Assembly (NCBI RefSeq): GCF_018137965.1
Contig: NZ_CP073100.1
Span: forward strand, 4,909,754 to 4,973,753
Source: Luteolibacter ambystomatis
GTDB lineage: Bacteria > Verrucomicrobiota > Verrucomicrobiia > Verrucomicrobiales > Akkermansiaceae
Reading direction: 5' to 3'
Length of the DNA stretch: 64,000 nucleotides
The notes beneath the pieces were generated by a model, which saw only the letters and a program-made list of their open reading frames with translations, did no database searches and was not told the origin of the DNA. Positions 7,398-19,022 of the stretch are shown here, one piece after another (the first letter of the stretch is position 1; every line of letters begins with the position of its first letter). The translations under genes were made by a program, and so were the position numbers.

Positions 7398-8989
7398 AAA
7401 GTTCCTGGCGACACTCCCTGCTGGCAAAGATGCTCGGCTGGCTGGCGCTGCATCTGTTGGTGCTCGCGCTCATCTTCGGGGGATTGCTCGCTCTTCAACT
7501 GAGACTGGGGCTGGATTCCCTGCTCGCCGGACGCACCGGTGATCACCTGAAGGACCTCGGAGAAGTGGTGGGTGCGGAGTTGCGCGCGACCCCGCGCACG
7601 GAGTGGCCCACCGTGCTTTCCCGCCACTCCGCCAGCCGCGGTTTGCAGTTGGATGTCTGGCAGCCGCCGGAGCGATGGGAAGCAGGTGCTTTCAAGGGAG
7701 TGCCCCGTAATGTCATGGACCGGATCCGGGAAGCCCGCCTGCCCCAGTCCCAGCGTTCCCAGAATCCTCCGCCACTCCAGGGGCGGCCACCCGGAGATCG
7801 TCCGCCGCCCCCGCCGCCTCGCGCGGGTGGCGATGACCTCTTTGATGGCGGATTGCTGGGGGATGGACCGCCCGAAAACCGCCGCCAAGGCCCGCCGCCA
7901 GGGCGGCGGAATGAACAGGATGAGGACTTCCAGCCCCCCCGGGGTCGCCCGTTGCCCGCATCCGCTCCCGTGTTTCTTGTGCGCGGTGAGAGCGGTAATG
8001 GATACTGGGCCGGTATCGAATTCCCATTGCGTCCGGCTCCAGGAACCGGAGGTCCCCAGCACGCGTTGCTCATTGTCCGCAGCGAGGATCTGTCCGGCAA
8101 TGGCCTGTTCTTTGAAATCAGGCCGTGGATTTTCGGCGGATTCGCCGTGTTGGCGGTCAGCGTCGCTTTTTGGGCGCCCTTTGCTCTCAGCATCACCCGC
8201 TATGTGGGGCGCCTCACCCGGGCCACCGAGCGGATTGCCGAAGGAGACTTCCAAGTCACCGTGGAGACTTCCCGCCGTGACGAACTCGGTCGGCTTGGAG
8301 TCGCCGTAACTGAAATGGCGGGGCGGCTCGATCGTTTCGTTTCCGGCCAACGCCGGTTCCTCGCGGACGTGGCGCATGAACTCTGCGCACCGCTCGCCCG
8401 GGTGCGCACCGGCATCGCCGTGCTCGAACAGACCGTCCCGGAAGACAACCAGGCCCGGCTTCTCTCGGTAGATGATGACGCCGGCGAGCTTGCCCGCCTC
8501 ATTGATGAAATCCTCGCCTTCTCTCGCGCCGGAGCCGGACGCCCCCAGCTCCGCACGACCGAATTGGAGCCGTTGATCAGGGATGTGGCCGCGCGGGAAG
8601 GGGAAGAACTTGAGATCGCCTTCATTCTTGAACCTGATCTGACCGCACATGTGGATCTCCGGCTGTTGTCGCGTGCCTTCGGCAATCTGGTGAGGAACGT
8701 GAGAGTTCATGCAGGTGCGGGCGCCAAGCTGGAGATCATGGCTCGCCGCTTGGGCGCACAACTCTCGGTCACCTTTCGGGACAATGGTCCGGGTGTCCCT
8801 GCCGAGGACCTCCCCAGACTGTTCGAACCCTTCTACCGTCCCGATCGCTCCCGTACCCGGGATACCGGTGGTTCCGGTCTTGGCCTCGCCATCGTCCGCA
8901 CCTGTATCGAAGCATGCGGTGGCCGGGTCTCCGCCTCGAATCCTTCCGAGGGAGGGTTTGAAGTCGCCGTGTCCCTCCCGGTCGAGTGA
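7394..8989 (+). CDS. CpxA-like sensor histidine kinase with Pro-rich sensor loop
   Basis: This 531-residue inner-membrane kinase has a TM at about 14-36 and a periplasmic domain to about residue 240. A second TM follows, then HAMP (ITRYVGRLTRATERIAEGDF), HisKA with its His in ADVAHELCAPLARVRTG, and HATPase (FGNLVRNV, DNGPGVP, GSGLGLAIV). The H-box with Cys after HEL resembles CpxA-type kinases. An unusual Pro/Arg/Gly-rich stretch of about 70 residues lies in the periplasmic part, similar in composition to the neighbouring EF-hand protein. It is coupled to the regulator gene by an ATGA overlap. Sensing of envelope state through the EF-hand protein is inferred. Confidence 0.87.
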   Translation: MKSSWRHSLLAKMLGWLALHLLVLALIFGGLLALQLRLGLDSLLAGRTGDHLKDLGEVVGAELRATPRTEWPTVLSRHSASRGLQLDVWQPPERWEAGAFKGVPRNVMDRIREARLPQSQRSQNPPPLQGRPPGDRPPPPPPRAGGDDLFDGGLLGDGPPENRRQGPPPGRRNEQDEDFQPPRGRPLPASAPVFLVRGESGNGYWAGIEFPLRPAPGTGGPQHALLIVRSEDLSGNGLFFEIRPWIFGGFAVLAVSVAFWAPFALSITRYVGRLTRATERIAEGDFQVTVETSRRDELGRLGVAVTEMAGRLDRFVSGQRRFLADVAHELCAPLARVRTGIAVLEQTVPEDNQARLLSVDDDAGELARLIDEILAFSRAGAGRPQLRTTELEPLIRDVAAREGEELEIAFILEPDLTAHVDLRLLSRAFGNLVRNVRVHAGAGAKLEIMARRLGAQLSVTFRDNGPGVPAEDLPRLFEPFYRPDRSRTRDTGGSGLGLAIVRTCIEACGGRVSASNPSEGGFEVAVSLPVE

Positions 8990-9215
8990 CCAACTCTCAA
9001 GACCCCCTGTCGGGTCTCGCGACAGGTAATGCCGCTCGCCGGGAACTGCGTTCGCTCCCAGAGCCCTTCCTCAGAGATCTTCGTATGTAGCCGGAGTCGT
9101 GAGACTTCGGGCGGGGTTGACTCACCCTCATCCCAGCACCCCAACGTGGAAGCATGAAGGGAATCTGCACTGAAGGGACCCCAATCTCCCCGTACAGCGA
9201 CTGGTTCCTCTCTTC

Positions 9216-9240
9216 TTCTCTTCTCTTCTCTTCTCTTCTC
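9216..9240. repeat. TTCTC microsatellite
   Basis: Five perfect tandem TTCTC units, flanked by imperfect copies out to about 9206-9248. It is non-coding and sits about 440 bp before the putative rRNA promoter. Copy number could vary between isolates. Confidence 0.9.
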
Positions 9241-9304
9241 TTCTTCTCCCACCTTTCAAAAACATCCCCTGCGCGGGGTCCTCCATGGATCTGTTAGAGA
9301 GTTG

Positions 9305-9345
9305 GATTGGAGCGTGTTGCGGGGTGGAAACCCCGCTCCATTCCG
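9305..9345. repeat. Dispersed hairpin repeat, copy 1
   Basis: The stretch begins GATTGGAGC and contains a hairpin GGGGT-GGA-AACCCC. A related copy occurs at 21928-21967 with the same opening and the same TGGAAA loop but compensating changes in the stem (GGTT/AACC). This suggests a mobile or structured intergenic repeat family. Confidence 0.6.
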
Positions 9346-9453
9346 CTCATTTCCGGGGTTCGTGTGTGGCGTCTCCCGCCTCCTTCTCCGCCCCTTTCTT
9401 CACCCTCTCCAACGCCTCGCAATCCATTCTCCATCAATCCTCCGTGAATCTAC

Positions 9454-9469
9454 TATTACTGTAGTAATA
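9454..9469. promoter_or_regulatory. Perfect AT-rich palindrome, possible operator
   Basis: TATTACT and AGTAATA form a perfect 7-bp inverted repeat around GT. A second nested inverted repeat, TACTA-N6-TAGTA, begins at 9451. TACTA/TAGTA spacing recalls BlaI/MecI-type operators, but no recognised gene follows within 500 bp, so the target is unknown. Confidence 0.3.
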
Positions 9470-9682
9470 ACACTCTTCTCCGCCCTCGTGCTCTCCTACC
9501 TCCCCTCATGAACCCGATTTCGTCCCCCTTCGTCGCCGGAACCCGCATTTGCCCCCTGTTGGAGGGTGGAATGAGGGAGTTTGGGTGACGTTGTCGTCAG
9601 ATTTTTGGCGGATTCTTTTATTGATTTTGAGCGGATTGCGACGAGAATAGATGCCCTTTTGGAAAAAAGATCACGAAAGGCA

Positions 9683-9712
9683 TTGACCCGCGGGGTCCGT
9701 TCAGGGTAGCTT
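9683..9712 (+). promoter_or_regulatory. Putative rRNA operon promoter
   Basis: A -35 element TTGACC (9683-9688) and a -10-like TAGCTT (9707-9712) are separated by 18 bp. An A/T-rich run just upstream (about 9655-9680, with a six-A tract) could be an UP element. It lies about 285 bp before the 16S gene, a normal leader length. Confidence 0.5.
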
Positions 9713-9997
9713 GCGCCCGTCGCCGCTACGAAGCGCGACACGAGAGACCGACAGCCGGTCGCGGTGGAAACACCCGATCGGCTTCTTAGTCCCCTCGAAA
9801 CGGATCTTTGACAATGCGGCTCAGCACGAACGGTGCCAACACTCTGGAAAGAGTCTCTGGCATGGCGGTTTGGAAGCTGAGCGGAAAGAAAAAGGCTAAA
9901 TTGTGTGCTGCGCGCCTTGAGAGGTGCGCAGGCTGAACCAGGAAACCTGGTCAGTAGGTCCAATTTAAGCAGGCTCTTTAAGAGTCTAGCACTATAT
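9713..9997 (+). promoter_or_regulatory. rRNA leader with boxA-like antitermination signal
   Basis: The leader contains GGCTCTTTAAGA (9972-9983), close to the E. coli boxA consensus TGCTCTTTAACA. Hairpins at 9909-9930 (TGCGCGCC/GGTGCGCA) and 9937-9951 (ACCAGG-AAA-CCTGGT) could be boxB-like or RNase III processing structures. An open frame on the opposite strand here is not a gene. Confidence 0.55.
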
Positions 9998-11534
<1,537 letters not shown>

Positions 11535-11715
11535 CGGAGAATGCCAAACAGCTGGTCTGTCACTGGCAAGGTCGACTCCTCCATCATGCAAATGATGGTT
11601 TGGGAGCGAGAAGCGAGCAATCGCCCTCACAACATTCAAATCCTTTGACTTGCGTAAACCAGCATGGTTCGCAGCGCACGATTTAGTCTTTATCTTTTCA
11701 TTCGCACCTCCAGAG

Positions 11716-11791
11716 AGGGGTATAGCTCAGTTGGTAGAGCGCCAGCTTTGCAAGCTGGATGTCCAGGGTTCGAGTCCCTGTGCCTCCACCA
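11716..11791 (+). tRNA. tRNA-Ala (anticodon TGC)
   Basis: A 76-nt cloverleaf with encoded CCA. The anticodon stem CCAGC/GCTGG closes a TTTGCAA loop, giving anticodon TGC at 11749-11751. The D-arm is GCTCAGTTGGTAGAGC and the T-arm CAGGG/CCCTG. The acceptor stem has the alanine identity pair G3:U70. The terminal pair as written is A1:C72, a mismatch. It lies in the 16S-23S spacer. Confidence 0.95.
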
Positions 11792-11809
11792 GCTGAGAAG
11801 TTGAGAGAA

Positions 11810-11870
11810 GTTAGTTGAGAGATGAGAGTAATCTGACTCTCAGCCATCGACTCTCGACACTCAACCAACT
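11810..11870 (+). other. Spacer hairpin between tRNA-Ala and tRNA-Ile
   Basis: AGTTAGTTGAG and CTCAACCAACT pair to close a stem over roughly 60 nt between the two tRNAs. It is probably a processing structure of the pre-rRNA spacer. Confidence 0.45.
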
Positions 11871-11873
11871 AAA

Positions 11874-11950
11874 GGGCCTGTAGCTCAGTTGGTTAGAGCA
11901 CGCGCTTGATAAGCGCGGGGTCACTGGTTCGAGTCCAGTCAGGCCCACCA
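11874..11950 (+). tRNA. tRNA-Ile (anticodon GAT)
   Basis: A 77-nt cloverleaf with encoded CCA. The acceptor stem GGGCCTG/CAGGCCC is perfect. The anticodon stem CGCGC/GCGCG closes TTGATAA, giving anticodon GAT. It follows tRNA-Ala in the rRNA spacer, the reverse of the more common Ile-Ala order. Confidence 0.97.
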
Positions 11951-11993
11951 TCTCTCAAGAGTGAAGCGAATCTGCATTGTAGGAAGAGAGTCC

Positions 11994-12005
11994 GCTCTTT
12001 GACAT
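11994..12005 (+). promoter_or_regulatory. Spacer boxA-like antitermination site
   Basis: GCTCTTTGACAT in the spacer between tRNA-Ile and 23S resembles boxA. A second boxA before 23S is usual in bacterial rRNA operons. Confidence 0.5.
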
Positions 12006-12163
12006 CCGCATGGAGAAATAAGTTTTTCCTGACTGCATATTGATTGCTCATATGAGCGCTCTTTACGTGGTCTTGGAATACTCTAAATTCCCAATTAATG
12101 TTTATGGCAATTTTGTTGAACACTCAGCAATGAGTGAAGACTCAACGATGGCTGATTTCGAAA

Positions 12164-14988
<2,825 letters not shown>

Positions 14989-15097
14989 ATCGGAATCGTT
15001 GCCGTTGTTGAAAGGGATTTGGATCCCGAGACCGTGTGAGAGGCTCGAGTGGATCGGTTAAGTTAGGAAAATGAAGTTCTCCGTGTGGATGTCAGGG

Positions 15098-15128
15098 AGC
15101 GGACCGCGATAGGAATCGAAGGTCCGCT
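15098..15128 (+). other. Processing hairpin in the 23S-5S spacer
   Basis: AGCGGACC (15098-15105) and GGTCCGCT (15121-15128) form a perfect 8-bp stem with a 15-nt loop. It sits in the 240-nt spacer between 23S and 5S, where no tRNA is seen. Confidence 0.55.
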
Positions 15129-15228
15129 GCTCTAATCCTTTAACTTGAAATGACGAAGCTGAAGCTGTTCGTCCTCAGAGTCCCAGTTTTGACGGTTGCC
15201 CATACAACAGGCCACTGACCAAGATTGC

Positions 15229-15347
15229 CCTCTGGTGACCACAGCGCGGTGGAACCACCCGGTCCCATTCCGAACCCGGAAGTGAAACGCTGCAGCGCCG
15301 ATGGTAGTTGGACGATAGGTCCTGTGAGAGTAGGTCGTCGCCAGGTA
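15229..15347 (+). rRNA. rrf: 5S ribosomal RNA
   Basis: About 119 nt. The conserved core CAGCGCGGTGGAACC, the CCGAACCCGGAAGTGAAACG segment and GCGCCGATGGTAGT are present. The terminal helix pairs TCTGGTGAC (15231-15239) with GTCGCCAGG. Exact ends are uncertain by 2-3 nt. Confidence 0.95.
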
Positions 15348-15350
15348 TTT

Positions 15351-15389
15351 GCCCGTCCTTGTCGAAAGATGAGGACGGGCTCTTTTTTT
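15351..15389 (+). terminator. Strong rRNA operon terminator
   Basis: A 13-bp stem (GCCCGTCCTTGTC with GATGAGGACGGGC, two wobble pairs) is closed by a GAAA tetraloop and followed by TCTTTTTTT. It lies 3 nt after the 5S gene. Confidence 0.93.
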
Positions 15390-15602
15390 GCTCAGATGGC
15401 GTGCGGGTGGACGCTGCCTGTCTGCCTGTCGCGCGTGTCTGCCCCAGAAGCACGGCACCCGTGCTTGATGAGGCAATCCAATGACGCAAGCGCACCCTCG
15501 TGACAAAACCGGCAACAAAGAGCCGGTCGGGCAAGCGGAGGACAAGAAACAACATCTGCATTTTTGCTGCGGACTGGTTCTGAATACGTTAGTAGGTGCT
15601 GC

Positions 15603-16106
15603 GTGCGTTCGCTCCCCCTGTTGCTTTTGACGTTGGTGATGGTGTTTTCGGCCAAGGAGGCTCGCGCCAGCGCCTATGATGATTGGATTGCTGGTTATCC
15701 TGGCATTGTGGATCCTTCTCCACGCGGGGATGCGGATGATGATGGCATTCCGAATGGGATCGAGTTCGTCCTCGGCACTCGTCCCGACAGCCCGGATGCT
15801 CGGACGGTTCTGCCGGAGATGGCGCTGGTTCGGATTACTACGCCCGGCGTCGTACCTCCGGGAGATTATCTGAAAGTCACCTGGCGGCGCGCGGATCGTG
15901 CCAACGAACTCGATCCGTCAGTCGAAATCTCCACCAATTTGATGGATTGGAGAGCAGCCGCCGGCGGCACGGAGGGCATTGTGATCCGGGAGTTTGCAGA
16001 AGGATACGGTCCTTTTCTGGATCGTGTGGAGGTTTATATTCCCATGGCTCTCGCGGTGAATGGCCGGTTGCTGGCCCGCTTGAAGCTGCCTTCCACACAA
16101 GCGTGA
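15603..16106 (+). CDS. Small secreted protein, stand-alone verrucomicrobial C-terminal module
   Basis: From GTG 15603 the product is 167 residues. A TTG at 15564 is the alternative start, but GTG leaves a compact signal peptide (hydrophobic LPLLLLTLVMV, cleavage near ARASA). The mature part opens with a Ca-binding-like segment GDADDDGIPNGIEFVLGT, followed by a beta-rich domain with VEISTNLMDW and AVNGRLLARLKL. The same order appears at the end of the 2340-residue protein at 38-45 kb (DPDHDGVYNLLEYVLGG ... AVNGKLFVRLKA). Here it is the whole mature protein. Function is unknown. It is 35 nt upstream of coaB. Confidence 0.65.
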   Translation: MRSLPLLLLTLVMVFSAKEARASAYDDWIAGYPGIVDPSPRGDADDDGIPNGIEFVLGTRPDSPDARTVLPEMALVRITTPGVVPPGDYLKVTWRRADRANELDPSVEISTNLMDWRAAAGGTEGIVIREFAEGYGPFLDRVEVYIPMALAVNGRLLARLKLPSTQA

Positions 16107-16141
16107 CTTGCACGCGGGACAGGGAGGACCAAACTCCCGGC

Positions 16142-16789
16142 GTGAATGTTCTCGTCACCGCCGGCCCGACCCGCGAGCCGATTGATCCGGTCCGCTACCT
16201 GAGCAACCGTTCTTCGGGCAAGATGGGCTATGCCATCGCACACGCGTTCGCGCATGAGGGACACCGGGTGCTTCTGATTTCAGGTCCAACTTCCCAGCCC
16301 ATCCCCGATCATGTGGACTATCTGCCGGTGACGACCGCAGAGGAAATGCATCAGGCGGTTTCGCGTCACATCGCACGAATGGACATCGCGATCTTTGCGG
16401 CGGCCGTGGCCGACTACACACCCGCTCATGTGGAACCGCAAAAGATCAAGAAAACAGGTGCCCGTCTTACCTTGGAGCTGGTTCGGACTCGGGACATCCT
16501 CGGCTCGGCGCGGGAGCCCTTTGGATTTACCGGAACGCTGGTCGGGTTCGCTGCGGAGACGGAAAACCTCGAACAAAACGCCCGCCACAAGCTGAGCTCG
16601 AAAAATTGCGACCTGATCGTTGCCAACGATGTTTCCCAGCCCGGTACCGGCTTCGATTCGGACCGGAACGAAGTCATTCTCGTGTATCCCGATCGCAGCG
16701 TGGCATTGCCTGCGGACGACAAAGTCCACCTTGCCAATCACCTCGCCGAAGCCATCCTCGAACTCGCCGCCGGCAAGGCGGATCGCTGA
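16142..16789 (+). CDS. coaB: Phosphopantothenate--cysteine ligase (CoaB, stand-alone)
   Basis: This 215-residue enzyme joins cysteine to 4'-phosphopantothenate in coenzyme A synthesis. GTG 16142 was chosen because the CoaB domain begins immediately (VNVLVTAGPTREPIDPVRYL). Diagnostic segments are NRSSGKMGYA, AAAVADYTP, KIKK, FAAET and LIVANDVSQPG. The CoaC decarboxylase half found in bifunctional CoaBC is absent; in its place upstream is an unrelated secreted protein. A separate coaC is therefore expected elsewhere in the genome. It heads a close-packed run with the phosphatase (18 nt) and ispF genes. Confidence 0.88.
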   Translation: MNVLVTAGPTREPIDPVRYLSNRSSGKMGYAIAHAFAHEGHRVLLISGPTSQPIPDHVDYLPVTTAEEMHQAVSRHIARMDIAIFAAAVADYTPAHVEPQKIKKTGARLTLELVRTRDILGSAREPFGFTGTLVGFAAETENLEQNARHKLSSKNCDLIVANDVSQPGTGFDSDRNEVILVYPDRSVALPADDKVHLANHLAEAILELAAGKADR

Positions 16790-16807
16790 TTTCTTCCTCC
16801 TGCCCTC

Positions 16808-17557
16808 ATGACCGATCTCGAACTCGCCGTCCACGCCGCTCTGGAAGCGGGCAAGCTGCTTCACTCCCACTTCGGCCAGGATGCCGCGGTGGATGAGGCC
16901 ACCCATCACGATATCAAGCTCGCTCTCGACAAGCAGTCCCAGGATCTCATCACCGGCATCCTGCTCGGTGCGCGTCCGGATGACGCGCTCTATGGCGAGG
17001 AGGGCTTGGCGGGGAATCAGGATGCAGCCCGCCAGTGGATTGTCGATCCCATCGATGGCACCGTGAACTTCTACTACGGCATCCCCCATTTCTGCGTCTC
17101 CATCGCCCTGCGGGTGGAGGGTGAGATCACCGTCGGCGTCATCCATGATCCCATGGTCGGTGAAACCTGGACTGCGGTGAAAGGTGTGCCGCCCCAGCTC
17201 AATGGCAGGGCGATCTCGGCCAGCCCGCGCACGGAGCTGGAGGAGTCCATCCTCTTCGTCGGCTGCGGCAAGGATGGCGACGCCCTGAGCATCGGACTGG
17301 AGCGCTTCAAGAAAGCCTCCCTGCGCGCCCGCAAGATGCGCATGATGGGTTCCGCCGCGCTTGGCATGGCTTACATCGCCTGCGGCCGCCTCGATGGCTA
17401 CATCGAGTCCCGCATTTCCCTGTGGGACATTGCGGCAGGCAAGTTGATCGTCGAAGGGGCCGGTGGAGCGGTGGACCTGCACCCCGTGCCCGGCAAGCCG
17501 GACGTGTGGTCGATCGTCGCCACCAACGGCAGGATCCCGATCGCCGAAATTCTCTAA
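16808..17557 (+). CDS. Inositol monophosphatase family protein
   Basis: This 249-residue member of the Mg2+-dependent inositol monophosphatase/fructose-1,6-bisphosphatase superfamily carries the complete metal site: Glu64/Glu65 in LYGEEGLAG, Asp80 and Asp83 in WIVDPIDGTVNF, and the C-terminal WDIAAGKLIVEGAGG with its conserved Asp. Length is normal for SuhB/CysQ-type enzymes. The substrate could be inositol-1-phosphate, 3'-phosphoadenosine phosphate or a sugar phosphate; sequence alone does not decide. It lies between coaB and ispF in a likely operon. Confidence 0.87.
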   Translation: MTDLELAVHAALEAGKLLHSHFGQDAAVDEATHHDIKLALDKQSQDLITGILLGARPDDALYGEEGLAGNQDAARQWIVDPIDGTVNFYYGIPHFCVSIALRVEGEITVGVIHDPMVGETWTAVKGVPPQLNGRAISASPRTELEESILFVGCGKDGDALSIGLERFKKASLRARKMRMMGSAALGMAYIACGRLDGYIESRISLWDIAAGKLIVEGAGGAVDLHPVPGKPDVWSIVATNGRIPIAEIL

Positions 17558-17574
17558 CCTACCTCTCTACTCCC

Positions 17575-18039
17575 ATGGTTGGCATTGGCTACGACGTTCA
17601 CCGTTTCAAGGAAGGCCGCCCGCTCGTGCTGGGTGGCGTGACCATTCCACATACCCATGGTCTCGATGGTCATTCCGATGCGGACGTGCTCTGTCACGCA
17701 TTGGCGGATGCAGTGCTCGGCGCTCTGGGCCAGCCGGACATCGGGTTCTTTTTCCCACCCGGCGATCCGACCTGCGCTGGAATCTCGTCGCTGAAAATTC
17801 TGGAGAAATGCCGGGATCTCGCCGCCGAGGCAGGAGTGTCCATCGTCAATGTGGACGCCACCCTCGTGGCGGAAGTTCCGAAAGTGCTGCCTCATCGTGA
17901 GGCCATGCGACAGAATATCGGGGCAGCCTTGGGGATCGCGCCCCAGCGGGTCGGCATCAAGGCCACGACGAACGAAACGATGGGCTTCGTCGGCCGCCGG
18001 GAAGGCATTGCCGCGATGGCCGTCGCCCAGGTGGCTTGA
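17575..18039 (+). CDS. ispF: 2-C-methyl-D-erythritol 2,4-cyclodiphosphate synthase
   Basis: This 154-residue enzyme carries out the fifth step of the MEP isoprenoid pathway, forming the cyclic diphosphate and releasing CMP. ATG 17575 was chosen because the protein begins VGIGYDVHRF, the family's N-terminal metal motif (Asp-X-His). LDGHSDADVLCHALADAVLG, DIGFFFPP and KATTNETMGFVGR are the other hallmark segments, and the family length is about 155-160. It lies 17 nt after the phosphatase gene. IspD is not in the window. Confidence 0.96.
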   Translation: MVGIGYDVHRFKEGRPLVLGGVTIPHTHGLDGHSDADVLCHALADAVLGALGQPDIGFFFPPGDPTCAGISSLKILEKCRDLAAEAGVSIVNVDATLVAEVPKVLPHREAMRQNIGAALGIAPQRVGIKATTNETMGFVGRREGIAAMAVAQVA

Positions 18040-18071
18040 CCGATTGTTCCACGGACGCTATTCTCACCCAC

Positions 18072-18353
18072 GTGTTCACGGCGAAAGCCCCGAAGCCCCA
18101 GAAGCGCCCGTACTTGGACGCTTGGCTCAAACGTACGCGGCGGCAGCTTGCCCCCAGCGGACGCCTGTCCGAGGCGGCCCTGATCCTGGCCCGCGAGGAG
18201 GGTGGTTCCCATGACTCATGGCGGCTGCGCCTCAGGCAATTTCTGGATGGAGCGGAGACTCCTTCTCTGGAATTGCTCACCCGGATCGATGCCTTGTTGG
18301 CTCCTGTGAAAGCCAAGGTTGCGGTGGTGCAGGGCCAAGTGGCCTTGTTCTAA
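18072..18353 (+). CDS. Hypothetical small basic protein
   Basis: I do not recognise this protein. From GTG 18072 it is 93 residues; a TTG at 18036 overlapping the ispF stop would add 12. It is basic at the N-terminus (KRPYLDAWLKRTRRQL) and otherwise helical. ILAREEGGSHDSWRLRLRQFLDGAETPSLELLTRIDALLAP is spaced like an XRE-type helix-turn-helix, so a DNA-binding role is possible but unproven. It follows ispF closely and may belong to the same transcript. Confidence 0.5.
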   Translation: MFTAKAPKPQKRPYLDAWLKRTRRQLAPSGRLSEAALILAREEGGSHDSWRLRLRQFLDGAETPSLELLTRIDALLAPVKAKVAVVQGQVALF

Positions 18354-18427
18354 AACTGCCCTTTGGGACAGGCTTTGCAGGCCTAAACGGCTATACTCCT
18401 ATTGGCCAAAAGGTCTGGCATTGCACA

Positions 18428-18443
18428 TGGCACGGCGGATGCT
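18428..18443 (+). promoter_or_regulatory. Sigma-54-like -24/-12 element
   Basis: TGGCACG-GCGG-ATGCT differs from the consensus TGGCACG-N4-TTGCW by one base and keeps the GG-N10-GC spacing. A small inverted repeat (TTGCA-AGA-TGCAA, 18463-18475) follows. The next gene starts about 140 nt downstream. No bound activator can be inferred. Confidence 0.35.
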
Positions 18444-18581
18444 GGTCGCGTGATAACTCCGTTTGCAAGATGCAAGCGTATATCTTATCTTTTTTGAATT
18501 CGTAGATTGACGGAACGCTGGCCTGCTGTTGCTTCTAGCCGACCGTCCGGCCCGACGGGAAAACCCGCCCCAATTTTTCCG

Positions 18582-19022
18582 ATGCATCGTCTTCCGTCTC
18601 GTTCCAGCGTGTTCAGATTCCGTCTGGCCTCCTTGCTGGTCTTCATCGCTGCGGGTTTGTTTTTGGCTGCGCTTGGCGAGATCGGCGCGGGATTGTTCCA
18701 CGACACGCGCAGCGAGGTTTTGACTGGTTTGTGCCTGCTGGGCGGAGCGTTTGTGACATTCCTGATTCATGTGGTGGTCGCCAGCCGCGCACGTTGCCCG
18801 CTGTGTACGATCCCGCCCTTGCTGAAGAAAGGCTGCCAGAAAAGCCGGAAGGCCAAGCGTTTCTTCGGCAGTTACCGGCTGCGTGTGGCAGGTGGCATTC
18901 TGTTCCGCGGGGCCTTCCAGTGCCCCTATTGTGGAGAGCCGACGAAGCTGATGGTGCGCGAGAAGCCGTTGGGCGGGATTGACAGCCAGTTGGGCGGCAC
19001 CGAAGGTTCAGGCCTTCGCTGA
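18582..19022 (+). CDS. Hypothetical membrane protein with two CxxC pairs
   Basis: From ATG 18582 the product is 146 residues. It has two predicted membrane segments (LASLLVFIAAGLFLAALGEI and a following hydrophobic LTGLCLLGGAFVTFLIHVV), then a cytoplasmic basic domain with CPLC and CPYC pairs that could form a zinc ribbon. No family is recognised. The stop overlaps the next start (TGATG), suggesting translational coupling with the FKBP gene. A longer in-frame TTG start at 18507 is less likely. Confidence 0.6.
   Translation: MHRLPSRSSVFRFRLASLLVFIAAGLFLAALGEIGAGLFHDTRSEVLTGLCLLGGAFVTFLIHVVVASRARCPLCTIPPLLKKGCQKSRKAKRFFGSYRLRVAGGILFRGAFQCPYCGEPTKLMVREKPLGGIDSQLGGTEGSGLR

Larger units (their letters stand above)
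8990..9682. other. Gene-poor stretch upstream of the rRNA operon
   Basis: I see no convincing gene here. Short open frames have no family features and poor codon use. Features present are a 7-bp hairpin (CCTGTCG/CGACAGG, 9006-9026) just after the kinase stop and without a U-tract, a TTCTC microsatellite, a dispersed repeat copy at 9305-9345, and a palindrome at 9454-9469. These are listed separately. Confidence 0.6.

Noticed and set aside
9302-9511. A 69-residue plus-strand open frame before the rRNA operon
   Set aside because: It runs through a dispersed repeat and a palindrome and has no family features or start signal.
9496-9963. A 155-residue minus-strand open frame
   Set aside because: Overlaps the rRNA promoter and leader; no family features.
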